Positions 8,891 to 15,722 of a DNA stretch of 45,344 nucleotides are shown here, piece by piece (position 1 is the stretch's first letter; each line of letters begins with the position of its first letter). Made by a program: the position numbers and the translations under genes. The stretch is taken from assembly GCA_020441905.1 (NCBI GenBank), contig JAGRLG010000034.1, forward strand, positions 1 through 45,344. The letters are read 5' to 3'. The notes beneath the pieces are model-generated. The model was not told where the DNA came from, searched no databases, and worked only from the letters and a program-made list of their open reading frames with translations. Source of the stretch: Rhodobiaceae bacterium. Lineage in GTDB: Bacteria > Pseudomonadota > Alphaproteobacteria > Rhizobiales > NORP267.

Positions 8891-9292
8891 TCATTCCGCC
8901 AAACGCCGCTCGCCGGCCCGTCCGGCGCCAACGAAGTGCTGGCAGTTCCCCTCGATGCGATCAAGTTCCGCACTCATCGTCTCCACGTCCAGCAGGTGAC
9001 GCGCCAACTCGCCCCGCCAGGTATCGATGATGGCCAGCGCACGCTGCGCCTGCGCCTCGTTGCCGGGCTCCTTGTCGTAAAGATCGAGGATCTCGCCGAT
9101 TTCCGCAAGCGACATGCCGAGCCGCTTGCTGCGCAAGATGAGCTTCAGCCGCGCCCGGTCCTCGCGCCGGTAGACGCGCTGGCGCCCGCGGCGCACGGGA
9201 TCGATCAGGTTTTCGGATTCGTAAAAGCGAAGCGTACGGGTCGAAACTCCGAACTCATTGGCAAGTTCGGAGATCGTGTAACTGTCTTTCAT
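8891..9292 (-). CDS. MerR family transcriptional regulator, LiuR-like
   Basis: DNA-binding regulator of 133 residues. The N-terminal winged helix-turn-helix reads YTISELANEFGVSTRTLRFY, followed by the MerR wing RRGRQRVYRREDRARLKLI and a coiled-coil dimerisation helix. The C-terminus lacks the metal-binding cysteine pattern of CueR/ZntR. It lies immediately upstream of ivd, the position of LiuR, the MerR regulator of branched-chain amino acid catabolism in proteobacteria, so control of the ivd operon is inferred. ATG 9292 follows GGGGGAAATGCC; a longer frame from 9349 was rejected because it would start inside the hairpin at 9329-9356 and has no better ribosome site. Confidence 0.85.
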   Translation of the reverse strand: MKDSYTISELANEFGVSTRTLRFYESENLIDPVRRGRQRVYRREDRARLKLILRSKRLGMSLAEIGEILDLYDKEPGNEAQAQRALAIIDTWRGELARHLLDVETMSAELDRIEGNCQHFVGAGRAGERRLAE

Positions 9293-9328
9293 GGCATTTC
9301 CCCCTGGAATGCCCGTCATTTCATGTCC

Positions 9329-9356
9329 AAAGAGCGGTTTTCCCCCCACGCTCTTT
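9329..9356. other. 8-bp stem-loop in the merR leader
   Basis: AAAGAGCG and CGCTCTTT form a perfect stem with a 12-base loop, 37 bases before the MerR start. No clear uridine run follows on the minus strand. It could end transcripts coming from the aminotransferase gene, be a leader hairpin, or act as a DNA operator. Confidence 0.45.
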
Positions 9357-9357
9357 T

Positions 9358-9376
9358 GAACATCTTTGGTATATTC
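9358..9376. promoter_or_regulatory. Candidate MerR-type operator dyad
   Basis: An imperfect dyad GAACAT...ATATTC of 19 bases lies in the 114-base gap upstream of the MerR gene, a length like that of MerR-family operators, and contains the most AT-rich bases of the gap. Assignment as an autoregulatory LiuR-like site is inference only. Confidence 0.25.
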
Positions 9377-9406
9377 CGTACCGACCGTCCTTAGACAGCC
9401 ACAGGA

Positions 9407-10576
9407 TCAAACAGCCTGCTTCACCTCCGCAATGACATGGGCAATTTCGTTATCTTCAAGATCGGCAAATATTGGTAACGACAATACGTCCTTCGCCAGC
9501 TGTTCGGAAACCGGCAATTTTTCATCCCCGCGCACGAAAGGCGCGAAAGCAGCATGTTTGTGCAGGGGAAGCGGATAGAACAGCCCCGTCCCTACCCCGG
9601 CATCGGCCAGCCGCTGGCGCACCGCATCGCGGTTTTCGACCCGCAGGGTATAGAGCGCCCAGGCGCTTTCGATACCCTCGGCAAGCCGCGGCGTTTGCAC
9701 TACGCCTTTCAATTCCGCGTCATAGATCCGGGCGATGCGCCGCCGCGCCGCCAGGTCCTTCTCGAATTCCTCCAGCTTCACCAGCAGCACCGCCGCCTGC
9801 ATGGTGTCGAGCCGCGCCGTCATGCCCAGCCGCAACGCCTCGTCGCCGGACCCCTGCCGGCCATGGGTGCGGATCAGCCGCACCTCGGCGGCAAGCCTGT
9901 CGTCATCGCTGAAAACCGCGCCGCCATCGCCATATCCGCCCAGCGGCTTGGTCGGGTAAAAGCTGGTGGCGCTGATCTGCGCCATGGTTCCAACCTTGCG
10001 GTTGCCCACCGAACCGCCAAAACTTTGCGCGGAATCGGCGACCACGACCAAAGAATGGCGCGCCGCGACCTCGCCAATGGCGGCATAATCGGCGGCCTGG
10101 CCGTAGAGATCGACCGGCATCACCACCTTGGGCGCCAGTTCTCCGCGCGCCGCGACTTCGCCGATCGCCCGCTCCAGATCGGCCGCCGACATATTGAAGC
10201 TGGCCTCGTCGACATCGACGAAAACCGGGCTGGCGCCGGTGGCGGCCACCGAACCGGCGGTGGCGGAAAAGGTGAAGGCGGGCACGAAAACCGCATCGCC
10301 CGGCCCGACGCCAAGCGCCATCAATGCCATGATCAGCGCGTCGCGCCCCGACGACACGCCGACGGCATGCCTGGCGCCGCAATATTTTTCCAGTTCCCGT
10401 TCCAGTTCCTCCACTTCGGGGCCGAACACGAACTGGCAATGGCCAAGAACGCGGTCGAGCCGCTCGCCGATGCGCGCATGCAGCCTCTGCTGCTGGCGCT
10501 TCAGGTCGAACAAGGGAACATTGATTGCCGGCGCCGTAACGGCGGCGGAAACGGGAGCAGCTGTAAGTTTCGTCAT
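9407..10576 (-). CDS. DegT/DnrJ/EryC1-family sugar aminotransferase, GnnB/WbpE-like
   Basis: PLP-dependent nucleotide-sugar aminotransferase of 389 residues. GVSSGRDALIMALMALGVGPGD is the family cofactor region, VVADSAQSFGG carries the PLP-ring aspartate (about residue 181), and SFYPTKPLGGYGDGGA has the Schiff-base lysine near residue 210. Its ATG overlaps the stop of the upstream dehydrogenase gene (ATGA), so the two are translationally coupled. An adjacent 3-dehydrogenase/3-aminotransferase pair makes a 3-amino-3-deoxy UDP-sugar, as GnnA/GnnB do for lipid A or WbpB/WbpE for O-antigen. No N-acetyltransferase of the WbpD kind is present, which favours the GnnB role. Confidence 0.85.
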   Translation of the reverse strand: MTKLTAAPVSAAVTAPAINVPLFDLKRQQQRLHARIGERLDRVLGHCQFVFGPEVEELERELEKYCGARHAVGVSSGRDALIMALMALGVGPGDAVFVPAFTFSATAGSVAATGASPVFVDVDEASFNMSAADLERAIGEVAARGELAPKVVMPVDLYGQAADYAAIGEVAARHSLVVVADSAQSFGGSVGNRKVGTMAQISATSFYPTKPLGGYGDGGAVFSDDDRLAAEVRLIRTHGRQGSGDEALRLGMTARLDTMQAAVLLVKLEEFEKDLAARRRIARIYDAELKGVVQTPRLAEGIESAWALYTLRVENRDAVRQRLADAGVGTGLFYPLPLHKHAAFAPFVRGDEKLPVSEQLAKDVLSLPIFADLEDNEIAHVIAEVKQAV

Positions 10577-11544
10577 TCCACCAACTCAGACTCGATCCGG
10601 CGGCGATGCGCCCGCAAATTGTCGGTAATCATGCTCGCCACCCTGAGCGCCTCGCGCCCCACCATGCCGTCAACAGTTGGCACGCGTTTACCACAAACGC
10701 AATCGAGGAATTCGGTAATTTCGTTATAGAGACTGTCCTCCTTGGGAATATCCCAAGTCTCCATTTCGATCGCCGCCAGCCCTTCGGTTTCCGGATTGCC
10801 CTTGCGGTTGAACCGAACGATCCGGCTCTCGTTGAAATCGCAGACGACATAGCAATCCGGCTGGAAGATCCGGATCCGCCTCTCGGTCTTTCCCGAGATG
10901 CGGCTGGCGGTGACATTGGCCACCGCGCCATTGGCGAATTCGATGCGGGCATTGGCCAGATCCTCGGTCGGATTGAGCACCGGCGCGCCAACCGCGCTGA
11001 CCGATATGACCTTGGATCCGGCAAGTCCGAGAATGATATCGATATCGTGGATCATCAGATCGAGGACCACATCGACATCGGTGGCGCGCGGCTTGAACGG
11101 CGAAATCCGGTAGCTCTCGAAATAGACCGGACGTTTGATCTTGTCGGAAAGGGCGCGAAAGGCCGCCGAGAACCGCTCGATATGGCCGACCTGGAGCACC
11201 AGGTTCTTTGCCTTGGCGCAGGCGATCAGTTCCTCGGCATGCTCCACGGTGTCGGTGATCGGCTTTTCGACCAGCACATGCAGCCCCGCCTTCAGCAGAT
11301 CCCGCGCCACCTGGAAATGGGCCGAGGTCGGCACCGCGATGCTGACGACATCGACCTTTCCGGCAAGCTGGTGATAGTCGGTCAGCGGCTCGGCGCCATA
11401 TTCGGCCGCAAGCTTGGCCGCGCGCGCGGGGTCGGCATCGACCACGGCGACGAGGTCGGCATCAGGGTGTGCCGCATAATGCTTGGCGTGGAACTTGCCG
11501 AAATATCCAAGTCCCACGACTGCTGCTCTAAGTGCCCCGGTCAT
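10573..11544 (-). CDS. Gfo/Idh/MocA-family sugar dehydrogenase, GnnA/WlbA-like
   Basis: NAD(P)-dependent oxidoreductase of 323 residues. The Rossmann motif VVGLGYFGKFHAKHY lies at the N-terminus, VLVEKPITDT holds the conserved catalytic lysine (about residue 94), and LMIHDIDIILGL the conserved histidine (about residue 166), as in UDP-N-acetylglucosamine 3-dehydrogenases. It would supply the 3-keto sugar for the overlapping aminotransferase. The start at ATG 11544 has no obvious ribosome site; instead a well-placed AAAGGAG serves a short upstream frame ending four bases before the ATG. A 62-codon N-terminal extension of the open frame was rejected as unlike the family. Substrate assignment is inferred from gene pairing. 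Confidence 0.84.
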   Translation of the reverse strand: MTGALRAAVVGLGYFGKFHAKHYAAHPDADLVAVVDADPARAAKLAAEYGAEPLTDYHQLAGKVDVVSIAVPTSAHFQVARDLLKAGLHVLVEKPITDTVEHAEELIACAKAKNLVLQVGHIERFSAAFRALSDKIKRPVYFESYRISPFKPRATDVDVVLDLMIHDIDIILGLAGSKVISVSAVGAPVLNPTEDLANARIEFANGAVANVTASRISGKTERRIRIFQPDCYVVCDFNESRIVRFNRKGNPETEGLAAIEMETWDIPKEDSLYNEITEFLDCVCGKRVPTVDGMVGREALRVASMITDNLRAHRRRIESELVE

Positions 11545-11548
11545 GGCT

Positions 11549-11614
11549 TTATACTTCGCACCTATGGTCACCCTGCGCAAGCGCGCAGACACGACGAAAA
11601 TCCAAGGAAACCAA
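11549..11614 (-). CDS. Putative 21-codon leader peptide upstream of the GnnA-like gene
   Basis: A TTG at 11614 lies six bases after AAAGGAG, the best ribosome site in this gap. The frame encodes 21 residues beginning MVSLDFRRVCALAQ and ends with TAA four bases before the dehydrogenase ATG (TAAAGCCATG). The downstream gene lacks its own clear ribosome site, so termination-reinitiation coupling is plausible. A CTTTTTTC run precedes the ribosome site. The peptide has no recognisable similarity; it may only be a translation-coupling device, or the ribosome site may be fortuitous. Confidence 0.35.
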   Translation of the reverse strand: MVSLDFRRVCALAQGDHRCEV

Positions 11615-11671
11615 CGAATTCTCCTTTGAAAAAAGACAATCAGATCCGGGCCGGACGGTCCCCCGCCGGGA

Positions 11672-13069
11672 TCACGACAGCCCGAACCACCAGGCGCCGA
11701 GACCGAGAAAGACGAAAAAGCCGACGACATCGGTGACCGTGGTCACGAATGGCCCGGACGCCACCGCCGGGTCAAGCTTCATGCGGTGCAGGCCGAGCGG
11801 AATCAGGATGCCGAAAACGCCGGCCGCCAGCATGTTCAGAACCATGGCGACGGCAAGAACGCCGCCCAGTTGGACATTGGCGAACCAGAACGCGGCAACG
11901 ACCCCCATGATCACCGCGAACATGCATCCATTGAGGAAACCGACGATTGTTTCGCGGGTTATGACCCGGCGCACATTGAAGCGCGCAAGATCGCGGGTCG
12001 CCAGCGCGCGCACCGCCACCGTCATGGTCTGGGTGCCGGCATTGCCGCCCATCGAGGCCACGATGGGCATCAGCACCGCCAGCGCCACCATCTGGCTGAT
12101 GGAACCGTCGTAAAGGCTGATGACCCAGGACGCCAGAATTGCGGTGCCGAGATTGACCAGCAGCCAGACGAAACGGCTGCGCGTCGTCGACAGCACGGAA
12201 TCGGAAATCTCCTCATCGCCGACGCCGCCCAGCAGGCGAATGTCCTCGTCCGCCTCCTCCTCGATGACGTCGATGATATTGTCGACGGTGATGACGCCGA
12301 CGAGTCGCTCTGAATCGTCGATAACCGCCGAGGACACAAGGTCATAGCGCTCGAAGGTACGGGCCACCACCTCCTGGTCCTCGCTGGCCCGCACGGTGTA
12401 GATCTCGCGATCCATGATCTTTTCCATCGGCACCGGCCGCTTGGAGCGCAGCAGGTGGTTCAGCGTCACCGTGCCGATGGGCCGGAATGCGGGATCGACG
12501 ATAAAGATTTCATAGAACTCGCTGGGCAAATCGTCGGAATCGCGCATGTAGTCGATGGTCTGGCCGACGGTCCAGAATGGCGGAACGGCAATGAATTCGC
12601 TCTGCATCCGCCGCCCGGCGGATTCTTCGGGAAACTCGAGACTGCGCTGCAATGGCGCGCGCTCGGCCTCGGGCATGCGGTCGAGGATCTGCCTCTGTTC
12701 GCCCTCGTCGAGGTCTTCCAGGATGTAGACCGCGTCGTCGGTGTCGAGATCGCGCACGCCTTCAACCACCGCCTCGGTCGGCAGCAGGTCGAGGATTTCC
12801 TCGCGCACCTTGTCATCGACTTCGGTCAGCGAGCGGAAATCGAAACGCGAGCCGAGCAGTTGGACGAACAGCCGCCTCTGCTGCCCCTTCAGCGCTTCCA
12901 GGATATCGGCGAGATCGGCCTCATGGATCGGTTCCGCGATCTCGGCCAGCCGGTCGCCATCGGCCGCTTCCACCGCGGCGACGATCCCGGCCAGGAATTC
13001 GTTCGAAATATGACCGTCGGAACCGCGCACGGCTGCTTCCGGTCGCTCCGTTGTCACTGTTTCGTCCAC
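11672..13069 (-). CDS. mgtE: Magnesium transporter MgtE
   Basis: Homodimeric Mg2+ channel of the inner membrane, 465 residues from a GTG at 13069. The acidic N-domain (about 35-145, with EILDLLPTEAVVEGVRDLD) and two CBS domains (about 150-270) form the cytoplasmic Mg2+ sensor that closes the pore at high internal Mg2+. The C-terminal five-helix membrane domain contains MPIVASMGGNAGTQTMTVAV and the final FVTTVTDVVGFFVFLGLG, both MgtE signatures. The GTG has AAAGGG seven bases upstream; the open frame extends 33 codons further but without conservation. Divergent from the deacetylase gene across a 198-base region with CtrA- and CcrM-like sequences. Confidence 0.94.
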   Translation of the reverse strand: MDETVTTERPEAAVRGSDGHISNEFLAGIVAAVEAADGDRLAEIAEPIHEADLADILEALKGQQRRLFVQLLGSRFDFRSLTEVDDKVREEILDLLPTEAVVEGVRDLDTDDAVYILEDLDEGEQRQILDRMPEAERAPLQRSLEFPEESAGRRMQSEFIAVPPFWTVGQTIDYMRDSDDLPSEFYEIFIVDPAFRPIGTVTLNHLLRSKRPVPMEKIMDREIYTVRASEDQEVVARTFERYDLVSSAVIDDSERLVGVITVDNIIDVIEEEADEDIRLLGGVGDEEISDSVLSTTRSRFVWLLVNLGTAILASWVISLYDGSISQMVALAVLMPIVASMGGNAGTQTMTVAVRALATRDLARFNVRRVITRETIVGFLNGCMFAVIMGVVAAFWFANVQLGGVLAVAMVLNMLAAGVFGILIPLGLHRMKLDPAVASGPFVTTVTDVVGFFVFLGLGAWWFGLS

Positions 13070-13114
13070 AGACCGACCCTTTTTTTCGTCCGCCCCGGGC
13101 CCCGGTGTGCCCCG

Positions 13115-13196
13115 GATTCGCTCGCAGCTACTTGTATTCCAATTGCTTGACGGGCGAAAGGCGGTCACGATTCGCTAACCACGCGAACATGGTTAA
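13115..13196. promoter_or_regulatory. mgtE/deacetylase divergent control region with GANTC and TTAACCAT motifs
   Basis: Two GANTC sites (CcrM methylation sequence of alphaproteobacteria) lie at 13115-13119 and 13169-13173. TTAACCAT, resembling a CtrA half-site, is on the minus strand at 13189-13196, and TAACCA/TGGTTA form a dyad at 13176-13195. TTGACG at 13147-13152 on the plus strand could be a -35 box for the deacetylase gene, with the second GANTC at the -10 position. Cell-cycle control is inferred, not shown. Confidence 0.35.
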
Positions 13197-13267
13197 CTTG
13201 CACAACCCTGCCTGAACCGTTTCAATGCCTGCTGCCGCCTTGGGGGGCGGGAGACGGGGATCTTGTT

Positions 13268-14092
13268 GTGCGTATTCCAACCGTTGCAGTGGCGTTGGCC
13301 GCGTGTTTGGCCGCCTTGGGTCCGCCGGCCCCCGCGATGGCGCAGCAGTGCCCTGGCGATGGTCTTGGCATCAGCCGAACGATCCGCATCGACACCGGCC
13401 CCGGCCTGCGGGTCGGTACCATGCAGTATCATCGCCCACTCCCCTTGAAGCATAAGGAAGTCGTCCTCACCTTCGACGACGGCCCGCTGCCCGGCCCCAC
13501 CGAAAAGGTATTGGCGGCGCTTGAGGCGGAATGCGTCAAGGCGACCTTTTTCATGGTTGGCAACATGGCGGCGGCCTATCCGGCCCTGGCGCGCAGGGTC
13601 GCGGCCGCCGGGCATACCATAGGCGCCCACAGCCTTTCCCACCCCTATCACATGAATGAACGCCCGCTCTGGACCCAGATCCGCGAAGTCGAAGGCGGAT
13701 TTGCCGCCCTTGGCGCCGCCCTTGGCCCGCATGGCGAGGTGTCACCCTTTTTCCGCTATCCCGGCTTGTCGCGTTCGGCCGAAATCGACACCTATCTGAT
13801 CGCCGCCGGCAAGGCCGTTTTCAGCGCCGACATCGTTGGCGACGACTGGACCGACATCGCGCCGAAGCAGGTCTTGAATCGTGTCCTCGGGCGGCTGGAG
13901 CGGCGCGGGCGCGGCATCATCCTGCTCCATGACATCAAGCCGGGAACGGCGGAGATCCTGCCCGACCTCCTGGCCGCGCTCAAGCGGCGCGGGTACAAGA
14001 TCGTTCATATTGAGCCCGGCACCGACGGACGCCAGATCGCGCTGCGCGGCGCCATCGGCTTTCCGCTGGCGCGCAGCATAGCCAGCAACTGA
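13268..14092 (+). CDS. Secreted polysaccharide deacetylase (NodB domain)
   Basis: Exported carbohydrate esterase family 4 protein of 274 residues. Residues 1-25 form a signal peptide ending AMA before QQCPG. The NodB domain shows motif 1 VVLTFDDGP with the catalytic and metal aspartates (70, 71), motif 2 GAHSLSHPY with the metal histidines (121, 125), and motif 3 FFRYPGL. ILLHDIKPGTAEILP near the C-terminus supplies the late-domain histidine motif. It should remove acetyl groups from a periplasmic or surface polysaccharide such as peptidoglycan or chitin-like material; the substrate is not determinable. The start codon is GTG, with GGGG eight bases upstream. Confidence 0.9.
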   Translation: MRIPTVAVALAACLAALGPPAPAMAQQCPGDGLGISRTIRIDTGPGLRVGTMQYHRPLPLKHKEVVLTFDDGPLPGPTEKVLAALEAECVKATFFMVGNMAAAYPALARRVAAAGHTIGAHSLSHPYHMNERPLWTQIREVEGGFAALGAALGPHGEVSPFFRYPGLSRSAEIDTYLIAAGKAVFSADIVGDDWTDIAPKQVLNRVLGRLERRGRGIILLHDIKPGTAEILPDLLAALKRRGYKIVHIEPGTDGRQIALRGAIGFPLARSIASN

Positions 14093-14153
14093 CTGGCCGA
14101 AGCTTTGGCCGATCCATTGGCCGATTGCGCGGCGCAAAGACGGCGCGCAAGCC

Positions 14154-14184
14154 CAAAATGCAAAATGCCGGCACGGGGCCGGCA
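14154..14184 (-). terminator. Terminator of tRNA-Leu
   Basis: On the minus strand TGCCGGC and GCCGGCA pair as a 7-bp stem with a 5-base loop, followed by ATTTTGCATTTTG. It starts 16 bases after the tRNA CCA end, so it most likely terminates the tRNA transcript. Confidence 0.6.
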
Positions 14185-14199
14185 AGTTGTCAGGAAATT

Positions 14200-14286
14200 T
14201 GGTGCGGACGAGAAGACTCGAACTTCCACGGGGTCTCCCCCACAGCGACCTCAACGCTGCGCGTCTACCAGTTCCGCCACGTCCGC
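14200..14286 (-). tRNA. tRNA-Leu (anticodon GAG)
   Basis: The minus strand folds as a class II tRNA of 87 bases. The acceptor arm GCGGACG pairs with CGTCCGC, followed by discriminator A and an encoded CCA. The anticodon stem CAGCG/CGCTG encloses TTGAGGT, giving anticodon GAG (reads CUU/CUC leucine codons). The long variable arm TGGGGGAGACCCCG is typical of leucine tRNAs, and the T-arm contains GTTCGAGTC. The D-arm has TGGTAGACGC. Confidence 0.97.
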
Positions 14287-14320
14287 AAATTGCTCCGGCG
14301 ACGACGCCGCAAGCGCAGGT

Positions 14321-14349
14321 CACTTAGCAAAACCAGCTTGCAAGGACAA
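14321..14349 (-). promoter_or_regulatory. Candidate tRNA-Leu promoter
   Basis: On the minus strand TTGTCC (14344-14349) and TAAGTG (14321-14326) are separated by 17 bases, a plausible housekeeping -35/-10 pair, 35 bases before the mature tRNA 5' end. Confidence 0.4.
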
Positions 14350-14405
14350 GGCCCGCAACGCCTCTAACCCATCTTTATCGGAAAACCTTTTTTGCCCGGC
14401 TGATT

Positions 14406-14651
14406 TCAGGCCGCCGCCTCGGCAACTTTCTGGCGCGAGAACATTTCGGTGATCTCGATGGCGACCCGGTCGCCGCGGATCACCACGCTGCCCCTCGCCA
14501 CCGGCACGTTGTTGGCCAGCAGCATCACATCGTCGCTCTCATTGGTGTCCAGTTCGATCACCGCGCCGCGTCCCATGCGCAAGAGCTGGTGGATCGGCAT
14601 GATCGTCGAACCCAGTTCCACCGAAAGTTCTACCGATACAGACTCGATCAT
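14406..14651 (-). CDS. Stand-alone FliN/SpoA-domain protein
   Basis: Protein of 81 residues consisting of little more than the FliN C-terminal (surface presentation of antigens) domain: [18 protein letters not shown], then [30 protein letters not shown] split over residues 28-57, then [12 protein letters not shown]. The fold forms the C-ring of the flagellar motor switch and of type III secretion sorting platforms. No flagellar gene is nearby; neighbours are tRNA-Leu and divergent lipB. It lacks the N-terminal region of full FliN. ATG 14651 follows GGAAAG by seven bases and was chosen over a longer frame starting at 14732. Role outside a flagellar operon is unclear. Confidence 0.82.
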   Translation of the reverse strand: MIESVSVELSVELGSTIMPIHQLLRMGRGAVIELDTNESDDVMLLANNVPVARGSVVIRGDRVAIEITEMFSRQKVAEAAA

Positions 14652-14746
14652 GTGCGCTTTCCGAAGCCCCCCCGCTGCCCGGCCCAGCGAATTGTTCGCG
14701 CGGCAAAGCGTTGACCTGTGTGACTTTTTCATGCAGCGGTTACTGG

Positions 14747-15508
14747 ATGGTTAATTGCGCCCCGCAGATCGGCGATCTTCGCCCCGCAAACGACGCCGCG
14801 CCGGTCGAATGGCGCCGCTTTGACGGCGCGGTTGACTATGCCTGCGCGCTTCTCGCCATGGACCGCCAGGTGGCGGCAATCGCTGGCGGTGGCGGCGCTG
14901 AATGCGTCTGGCTGCTCGAACATCCGCCGCTCTACACCGCCGGCACCAGCGCCCGCGACGAGGACCTCGTCGATCCCGATCGATTCCCGGTATTTCGCGC
15001 CGGGCGCGGCGGCCAATACACCTATCACGGCCCCGGCCAGCGCGTGGCCTATGTCATGCTCGACCTCAAGCGCCGCAACCCCGATGTGCGCAGCTTTGTC
15101 CACGGTCTGGAGGAGTGGCTGATCCGCGCCCTTGCCGCTTTCCAGGTCGCCGGAGAACGTCGCCAGGGACGGGTCGGCATCTGGGTGCAGAGGCCGGAAA
15201 AGGGCGCCGGCGCCGAAGACAAGATCGCCGCCATCGGCGTTCGCCTGCGCCGTTGGATCTCGCTGCACGGCGTCAGTCTCAACGTCATGCCGGATCTGGA
15301 GCATTACGCCGGCATCGTGCCCTGCGGCATCCGCGAGCACGGCGCCACCAGCCTCGCCGACCTGAAAGTTCCAACAACAATGGAAGAGGTCGACCGCGCC
15401 TTGTGGTCGGCCTTCGGCGGGATATTCGGCCCCTCGGGCGCTATTTGCTCGGCCGCACCCGGAATACTGGATCTGCCGGCGCCGGTTCCCCTTCGCCCAA
15501 GATCCTGA
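14747..15508 (+). CDS. lipB: Octanoyl-[acyl-carrier-protein]:protein N-octanoyltransferase
   Basis: Transfers octanoyl groups from acyl carrier protein to lipoyl domains of 2-oxoacid dehydrogenases and the glycine cleavage H protein, the first step of lipoate synthesis; LipA completes the cofactor. The 253-residue protein has [11 protein letters not shown], the catalytic lysine (about 159) in [10 protein letters not shown] and the catalytic cysteine (about 193) in [17 protein letters not shown] 14747 was preferred because the family begins near here; the ribosome site is weak. Its last 68 bases overlap the convergent acylphosphatase gene. Confidence 0.94.
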   Translation: MVNCAPQIGDLRPANDAAPVEWRRFDGAVDYACALLAMDRQVAAIAGGGGAECVWLLEHPPLYTAGTSARDEDLVDPDRFPVFRAGRGGQYTYHGPGQRVAYVMLDLKRRNPDVRSFVHGLEEWLIRALAAFQVAGERRQGRVGIWVQRPEKGAGAEDKIAAIGVRLRRWISLHGVSLNVMPDLEHYAGIVPCGIREHGATSLADLKVPTTMEEVDRALWSAFGGIFGPSGAICSAAPGILDLPAPVPLRPRS

Positions 15509-15722
15509 CGGCGCTGACCCGCGCCGCCGCCGGCCCGTTGGCGCAGGCGGCGAGCATGCCGTCAACCGCGCCCTCGCCACCGCTGAACAGGGCCTCGACC
15601 CAGCCCTCGCGGCGGTTGCGCACCCAGCCCGCCAGCCCCAGTTCCTGGGCCTGGCGCTGCGTCCAGGCACGATAGGCAACGCCCTGCACCCGCCCCTCTA
15701 TCGCGACCCGAACCGTCTTCAT
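15441..15722 (-). CDS. acyP: Acylphosphatase
   Basis: Small enzyme of 93 residues hydrolysing carboxyl-phosphate anhydrides such as acyl phosphates. The motif [11 protein letters not shown] contains the active-site arginine (about 18), and [13 protein letters not shown] contains the active-site asparagine (about 36). Length is typical for the family. The ATG overlaps the TGA of the upstream cyclopropane synthase gene (ATGA), implying coupled translation. The C-terminal 68 bases overlap lipB on the other strand, an unusually long convergent overlap for two conserved genes. Confidence 0.92.
   Translation of the reverse strand: MKTVRVAIEGRVQGVAYRAWTQRQAQELGLAGWVRNRREGWVEALFSGGEGAVDGMLAACANGPAAARVSAVRILGEGEPAPADPVFRVRPSK

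Noticed and set aside
7940..9394. A 484-codon plus-strand open frame
   Set aside because: Antisense to ivd and the MerR gene, which both have clear family motifs; no domain is recognisable in it.
11545..11730. 62-residue N-terminal extension of the GnnA-like dehydrogenase
   Set aside because: Family members begin a few residues before the Rossmann motif, and the extension overlaps the end of mgtE.
13132..13194. Twenty-codon ATG frame in the mgtE leader, a possible Mg2+ leader peptide
   Set aside because: No ribosome site precedes it, and it lacks the proline- or acid-rich run seen in known Mg2+ leader peptides.
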